DNA of 64,000 nt from Neobacillus piezotolerans (lineage in GTDB: Bacteria; Bacillota; Bacilli; Bacillales; Cytobacillaceae), in NCBI RefSeq assembly GCF_003362805.1, contig NZ_QNQT01000008.1, forward strand, positions 124,001 to 188,000. Reading direction: 5' to 3'. Below are positions 60,521 through 64,000 of the stretch, piece after piece; position 1 is the stretch's first letter, and each line of letters begins with the position of its first letter. A model generated the notes under the pieces. It was not told the DNA's origin. It saw only the letters and a program-made list of their open reading frames with translations, and did no database searches. A program made the position numbers and the translations under genes.

Positions 60521-61690
60521 TTAAGAAAGGGCACCATGCTTCAACCGCGTATGATAAACACGGTAAAGGAATAGGGCCGCAATCGATAAAACCGCTCCAG
60601 AAATATACGGCAGGCCAATCGAAATGGAATAAAGCAGCCCTCCAAGAGGCGGCCCGGCGATTCTCCCCAAAGAATCGAAGGAAGAGAGGAGGCCGGTAAC
60701 ACTGCCATGCCCCGTATTGATGGTTTTCGTCAGCACTGAGGAAACACTCGGCCTGATAACGCCATTTCCAATGCCAAAAATCGTCAGGAACACCGCCGCG
60801 GTCGTAAAGCTGTCCACAAGAAGGATCAGGGCAAAACCGATTGCTGAAACAATGATTCCTCCCTGGATGACTTTTCCTTCACCGAATTTTTTCGTAAGCC
60901 TTCCGATCAGACCACCCTGGACAAATGCTCCGGCGAGGCCCATGATCATAAAAATATACCCAAGGCTTGTAGAATCAAGCCCCGCCCGTTTGGCCGCAAA
61001 ATAAGCGAAAGTTGCTTCAAGCCCCGCAAGCGACAGGGATATGAAAAATTGCAAAAAGAACAGCATGCCGGAAGCGCCTCGGAGAGCCACACTGAAAGGG
61101 GCCTTTTGTTGGGAATTTCTGCCCCTGCTTTCCTTTGATGAAGATTCCTGAAGCAATAACGCCACAAGCACAAGGGTCAAAATGGAAGAACAGCCTGCCA
61201 GGACGAACGGAAGGCTCATGCTGCTTTTTGAAAAAATCCCGCCGATTGCCGGTCCGAAAACAAATCCCATGCCGACCGCGGCTCCGACGATTCCCATGCC
61301 TTTACTGCGGTTTTCAGGAGTTGTTATATCCGCGACATACGCCATCACAGTTGGCATGTTCGCCGATGATAACAAGCCGCCAATAATTCTTGCCGCGAAC
61401 AGCATCCATAAAGAGCCGGCAAATGCCATTAAAAAGAAGGAGATTGCAAGTCCCGCAATGCCGGCAAGCATGACAGGCTTCCTGCCGATTTTATCCGAAA
61501 TCCTTCCCCACATCGGGGCAAACAAAAGCTGCATCAAAGAATAGACGGCCATAAGGAGGCCAAGCTGGGTAGGGGTTGCTCCAAGGTTTTCCGCATAGAA
61601 GGGCAAAACCGGAATAATGATCCCAAAACCAACCATTACTAAAAACATAACCAGAAACAATATAGGCAAAGCCTTTTTTGTATTAACCAT
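60521..61690 (-). CDS. MFS multidrug exporter (Bmr/NorA/TetA-like)
   Basis: 389 residues and 12 helices. The loop 2-3 motif is APMWGRISDKIGRKPVMLAG near residue 65, and the drug-exporter motif C is AVGMGFVFGPAIGG near 140. It probably expels hydrophobic cations or similar drugs by proton antiport. ATG 61690 follows GGGAGTG; upstream in-frame codons cover that site. A good promoter lies about 70 bases before. Confidence 0.85.
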   Translation of the reverse strand: MVNTKKALPILFLVMFLVMVGFGIIIPVLPFYAENLGATPTQLGLLMAVYSLMQLLFAPMWGRISDKIGRKPVMLAGIAGLAISFFLMAFAGSLWMLFAARIIGGLLSSANMPTVMAYVADITTPENRSKGMGIVGAAVGMGFVFGPAIGGIFSKSSMSLPFVLAGCSSILTLVLVALLLQESSSKESRGRNSQQKAPFSVALRGASGMLFFLQFFISLSLAGLEATFAYFAAKRAGLDSTSLGYIFMIMGLAGAFVQGGLIGRLTKKFGEGKVIQGGIIVSAIGFALILLVDSFTTAAVFLTIFGIGNGVIRPSVSSVLTKTINTGHGSVTGLLSSFDSLGRIAGPPLGGLLYSISIGLPYISGAVLSIAALFLYRVYHTRLKHGALS

Positions 61691-61759
61691 CGAGTTCACT
61701 CCCAAGACCAATTACAACATTGCAGCACACACAAAAATACTATTAAAAGGGCTAAGATA

Positions 61760-61787
61760 ATCTTATATTTTATAAGGAAAAAGTCAA
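61760..61787 (-). promoter_or_regulatory. Promoter of the MFS drug-exporter gene
   Basis: On the minus strand TTGACT, 16 bases, TAAGAT. Confidence 0.55.
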
Positions 61788-61878
61788 ATATTACGTTTTT
61801 AGGGACACTTTATCCAAACGAAGGAATTTAGGGAAGCTAAATTTAAAAGAACAGGCGGAATCCAAAGCAATTTCAAAT

Positions 61879-61919
61879 CGCTATCAATATGCTAGTGAAT
61901 TGATAGCGTTCGCTATCAA
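61879..61919. repeat. Perfect palindrome plus a half-site upstream of the drug exporter
   Basis: TTGATAGCG (61900-61908), two bases, CGCTATCAA (61911-61919) form a 9+9 palindrome. A further CGCTATCAA lies at 61879-61887. It resembles a dimeric repressor operator with an extra half-site. Confidence 0.55.
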
Positions 61920-61926
61920 ATAAATA

Positions 61927-61952
61927 GCTGTCCGCAAACCATTGCGGACAGC
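61927..61952 (-). terminator. Terminator of the GDSL hydrolase gene
   Basis: Perfect ten-base stem GCTGTCCGCA / TGCGGACAGC followed on the minus strand by TATTTATTT. Confidence 0.75.
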
Positions 61953-61962
61953 CATTCACACG

Positions 61963-62760
61963 TTATTTCGAGAACTTGAGTTTCAGACGCTTGTCGCCGA
62001 GCGCGACAATCTGCTCCTCGGCCAATTTTGCCAGAACTTCTTGACCCGCCAAAGTAGGATGGATGTCCTTAGGCAGTATGTACGCTGCCTGCTTTCCATC
62101 GAAAGCAATGAATGCATCGGCGATTAATATTGAACCGGCATTTGCTTGGGGAAGGATAACGGCTTTATTTACTAGCTGAAGAACCTCCTGGCCAAGCATA
62201 TTGAGTGGCAATGTAGCAGGTTTACTTGGGTCATAGCCAAACGGATTGTACAGCGTGTATAAAATCACTGGTGCGTCCGTTTTCGACTTAATGTGTTCGA
62301 TGATTTTGTCCAGGTTTGCCGATAATTCGGCGGCCGCCTCTAAGGATTTGTACAGAACTATGTCTCTATTGAACGGTATTTTGCCATTCACCATGTCCAT
62401 AATCCCTGTTTTCTGGAGAAGGTCATTGCTGCCAATGTTCAATGTAATGATATCTGCTTTCCGGATCGCATCCGTAAACTCAGGATTTTGTTCAATTGCT
62501 GATAGCAGCTCCGAGGACGTCCAGCCTGGCTGGCTGAGATTTGTTACCTTATGGTCCCGTTCACCGATCAAGTTCGGGAACGCGGATTCGGATGGCTTGG
62601 ACTTATCCTCGTCAAGGTTCCAGCCGTAGGTGATCGAATCACCAAGCGATACAATTTTCAGCTTTTTCCCGCCTACGTTTGCTGCTGATACAGTTGGCGC
62701 GAAAATGGCGCCAAACAGGAGAATGAATACTAGCATCATATTCATTTTTGATTGCTTCAT
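61963..62760 (-). CDS. Secreted SGNH/GDSL-family hydrolase
   Basis: 265 residues. A signal peptide ends near TVSAA at residue 27. Catalytic blocks are in order: block I VSLGDSITYG (nucleophile Ser, residue 42), block III NIGSNDL near 110 and block V DIHPTLAGQ near 238 with the catalytic Asp and His. It is probably an extracellular lipase or esterase, like YqgS-unrelated B. subtilis GDSL lipases; the substrate is not shown. Monocistronic. Confidence 0.88.
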   Translation of the reverse strand: MKQSKMNMMLVFILLFGAIFAPTVSAANVGGKKLKIVSLGDSITYGWNLDEDKSKPSESAFPNLIGERDHKVTNLSQPGWTSSELLSAIEQNPEFTDAIRKADIITLNIGSNDLLQKTGIMDMVNGKIPFNRDIVLYKSLEAAAELSANLDKIIEHIKSKTDAPVILYTLYNPFGYDPSKPATLPLNMLGQEVLQLVNKAVILPQANAGSILIADAFIAFDGKQAAYILPKDIHPTLAGQEVLAKLAEEQIVALGDKRLKLKFSK

Positions 62761-62917
62761 CGTCTTCCTCCTTTACTATTGTGTTCAACCTTGATTATAT
62801 TTCAAATTTTCCGATAATAATATAAACATATTCCGCCATCTTTTGCGGGCACCACACTGTTTTGGCAGTGGCGCTTCCGTTTTGTATCTTTTATGATGAT
62901 AGGAAGGGGGAATTGCT

Positions 62918-63796
62918 GTGAAAATTATCGTTGCCGGGATACCAAGCTGCGCTGGCGGATTGCATCCAGGTACTGAACTCGCGCCTGATGCTTTGAGAAA
63001 AACCAATCTGCTGCCATCTCTATTAAAAATGGATTGTACTGTTGTAGACAGAGGAAATCTTTTGCAAGGGAAAATGCTGGCCAGGCATAATATACCGCCT
63101 GTGCGGAACTGGCCCGCGCCCAGGGAAGTGTGGGATGAAATTGTCGAAACGAAAGAAACGATTTTTGAAAAGGATGCTTTTTCGGTCATCCTAGGAGGCG
63201 ATTGCAGCATCGTAGTGGGGGCTTTTACGGCATTCCAACAGATGTTTGGGGAAAATACATATCTTATCGTCGTTGATGGGCATCTCGATACGGTGGCTCC
63301 CCAAGCGAACCGCTGCATCGGAGCTGCGGGGATGGGCCTCTGGTTCCTTACCCAGGACACTCATGTTTGGTGGACAGGAAATCGTATCCCAGCAGGAAGG
63401 ATAAAGGCGATAGGCACGCATACTCCCGGTGAACAGCTTGGAATCGAGCACATTCCTTATGAAAAGTTCCATACAGAAGAGGGAATCGAAGAACTTTCCC
63501 GGATTTTGGTAAGTATTCCTGAGGATGCTGGCATTCTTGTCCATTTTGATGTGGATGTCCTTCATGAAAGCATCATGCCCGCGGCTTATTCGCCTAGCAG
63601 TACCGGGCTGGATTTCAAAACCGCCTCAGTTTTGTTCTCAGTCCTCCTAAGGGACACACGGGTTAAGGGTATTGAAATAACCGAATTCGCAGCCGGCATG
63701 GAAGGGGCGGCCAAAAGCGCGGAAACGATAGCCGATTTGCTTATTAAAGGCCTAAATGCGCGGAAAACCATTTCTGCTAGTGGGGAATACGTATGA
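62918..63796 (+). CDS. Arginase/ureohydrolase-family protein with an altered metal ligand
   Basis: 292 residues. Metal motifs are ILGGDCSIVVG near residue 95, VVDGHLDTVA near 123 and VHFDVDVLH near 211. The Asp and His ligands of the last two are kept, but the first, GGDHS in arginase and agmatinase, has Cys in place of His. Such GGDCS variants exist in the family and their substrates are mostly unknown. GGAAGGGGGAATT precedes the ATG. Overlaps the next gene by four bases (ATGA). Confidence 0.8.
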   Translation: MKIIVAGIPSCAGGLHPGTELAPDALRKTNLLPSLLKMDCTVVDRGNLLQGKMLARHNIPPVRNWPAPREVWDEIVETKETIFEKDAFSVILGGDCSIVVGAFTAFQQMFGENTYLIVVDGHLDTVAPQANRCIGAAGMGLWFLTQDTHVWWTGNRIPAGRIKAIGTHTPGEQLGIEHIPYEKFHTEEGIEELSRILVSIPEDAGILVHFDVDVLHESIMPAAYSPSSTGLDFKTASVLFSVLLRDTRVKGIEITEFAAGMEGAAKSAETIADLLIKGLNARKTISASGEYV

Positions 63797-64000
63797 TAAT
63801 AGGAGATAAAGTAACGCTGAAGCCGCTGGTCGCTCAAGATCTCCCTGTTTTATGGGAAATGATATACGGGGATGAGGATGCTGAATGGAAGAAGTGGGAT
63901 GCGCCCTATTTTCCTTTGAAAAGAAGAGAAAAAGATGAATATGTCAGCAGCATGAAAATCCTCCTTGAAGAAGGGCTTGATACAAGATGGGGAATCTGGG
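63793..64000 (+). CDS. GNAT-family acetyltransferase, N-terminal part (3' end outside window)
   Basis: The first 69 residues: VTLKPLVAQDLPVLWEMIYG is the usual GNAT beginning of RimJ/RimL or aminoglycoside-type acetyltransferases, and ETRWGIW-like sequence (DTRWGIW) would begin strand 4. The acetyl-CoA loop is beyond the window. The ATGA overlap with the arginase-family gene indicates coupled translation and possibly a shared pathway. Confidence 0.75.
   Translation, partial: MIIGDKVTLKPLVAQDLPVLWEMIYGDEDAEWKKWDAPYFPLKRREKDEYVSSMKILLEEGLDTRWGIW

Overview
The window looks like chromosome from an aerobic, endospore-forming member of the Bacillaceae. The genes point that way: an H-type small acid-soluble spore protein, CotF/Yra-type coat proteins around an adhB-like dehydrogenase, an LTA synthase, a YitT-type protein, strong AGGAGG ribosome sites, frequent TTG/GTG starts and U-tailed terminators. 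I see no rRNA, tRNA, CRISPR array, transposase or prophage. Genus is not settled by what can be read here.

Layout. 1-17 kb is ordinary housekeeping and accessory genes: a CPA2 antiporter, azoreductase, a PAS-STAS regulator, an AlaX editing protein, a DnaQ-like exonuclease, sporulation genes, an MFS transporter, an LTA synthase, a DinG-type helicase with an apparent PD-(D/E)XK nuclease domain, an MBL hydrolase and an M20 dipeptidase. 17-25.6 kb holds a very large polytopic membrane protein, an RND exporter of the SwrC type, and a manganese (yybP-ykoY) riboswitch ahead of a DUF1232 gene and a TerC/YjbE gene.

26-51 kb is the centre of interest, a dense island for aromatic amino-acid catabolism, all on the + strand. 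Unit 1 (26.0-36.4 kb) is paaABCD, an EthD-family gene, paaF, paaG, an aldehyde dehydrogenase, paaH, paaJ, the repressor gene paaX and a nitronate-monooxygenase-like gene. Unit 2 (36.7-40.0 kb) is a COG2984-type ABC importer plus a FlK-like hot-dog thioesterase. Unit 3 (40.2-51.2 kb) is phenylalanine dehydrogenase, a complete 2-oxoacid dehydrogenase complex (E1 alpha, E1 beta, E2, E3), 4-hydroxyphenylpyruvate dioxygenase, an aromatic aminotransferase, a flavin-reductase-like protein, a fumarylacetoacetase-family hydrolase and homogentisate dioxygenase. Read together, phenylalanine would be deaminated to phenylpyruvate, converted oxidatively to phenylacetyl-CoA by the dedicated complex, and degraded by the Paa route. 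Tyrosine would go through homogentisate. This would explain why no phenylacetate-CoA ligase (paaK) is present. PaaE, a MaoC-type oxepin-CoA hydrolase and maleylacetoacetate isomerase are also missing from the window.

51-64 kb returns to mixed genes: DegV, a PAP2 protein, a low-GC patch with a truncated coat gene and a yellow/MRJP-like protein, an adhB locus flanked by divergent pairs of coat-protein paralogues, MscS, an MFS drug exporter, a GDSL hydrolase, an arginase-family protein and a truncated GNAT acetyltransferase at the right edge.
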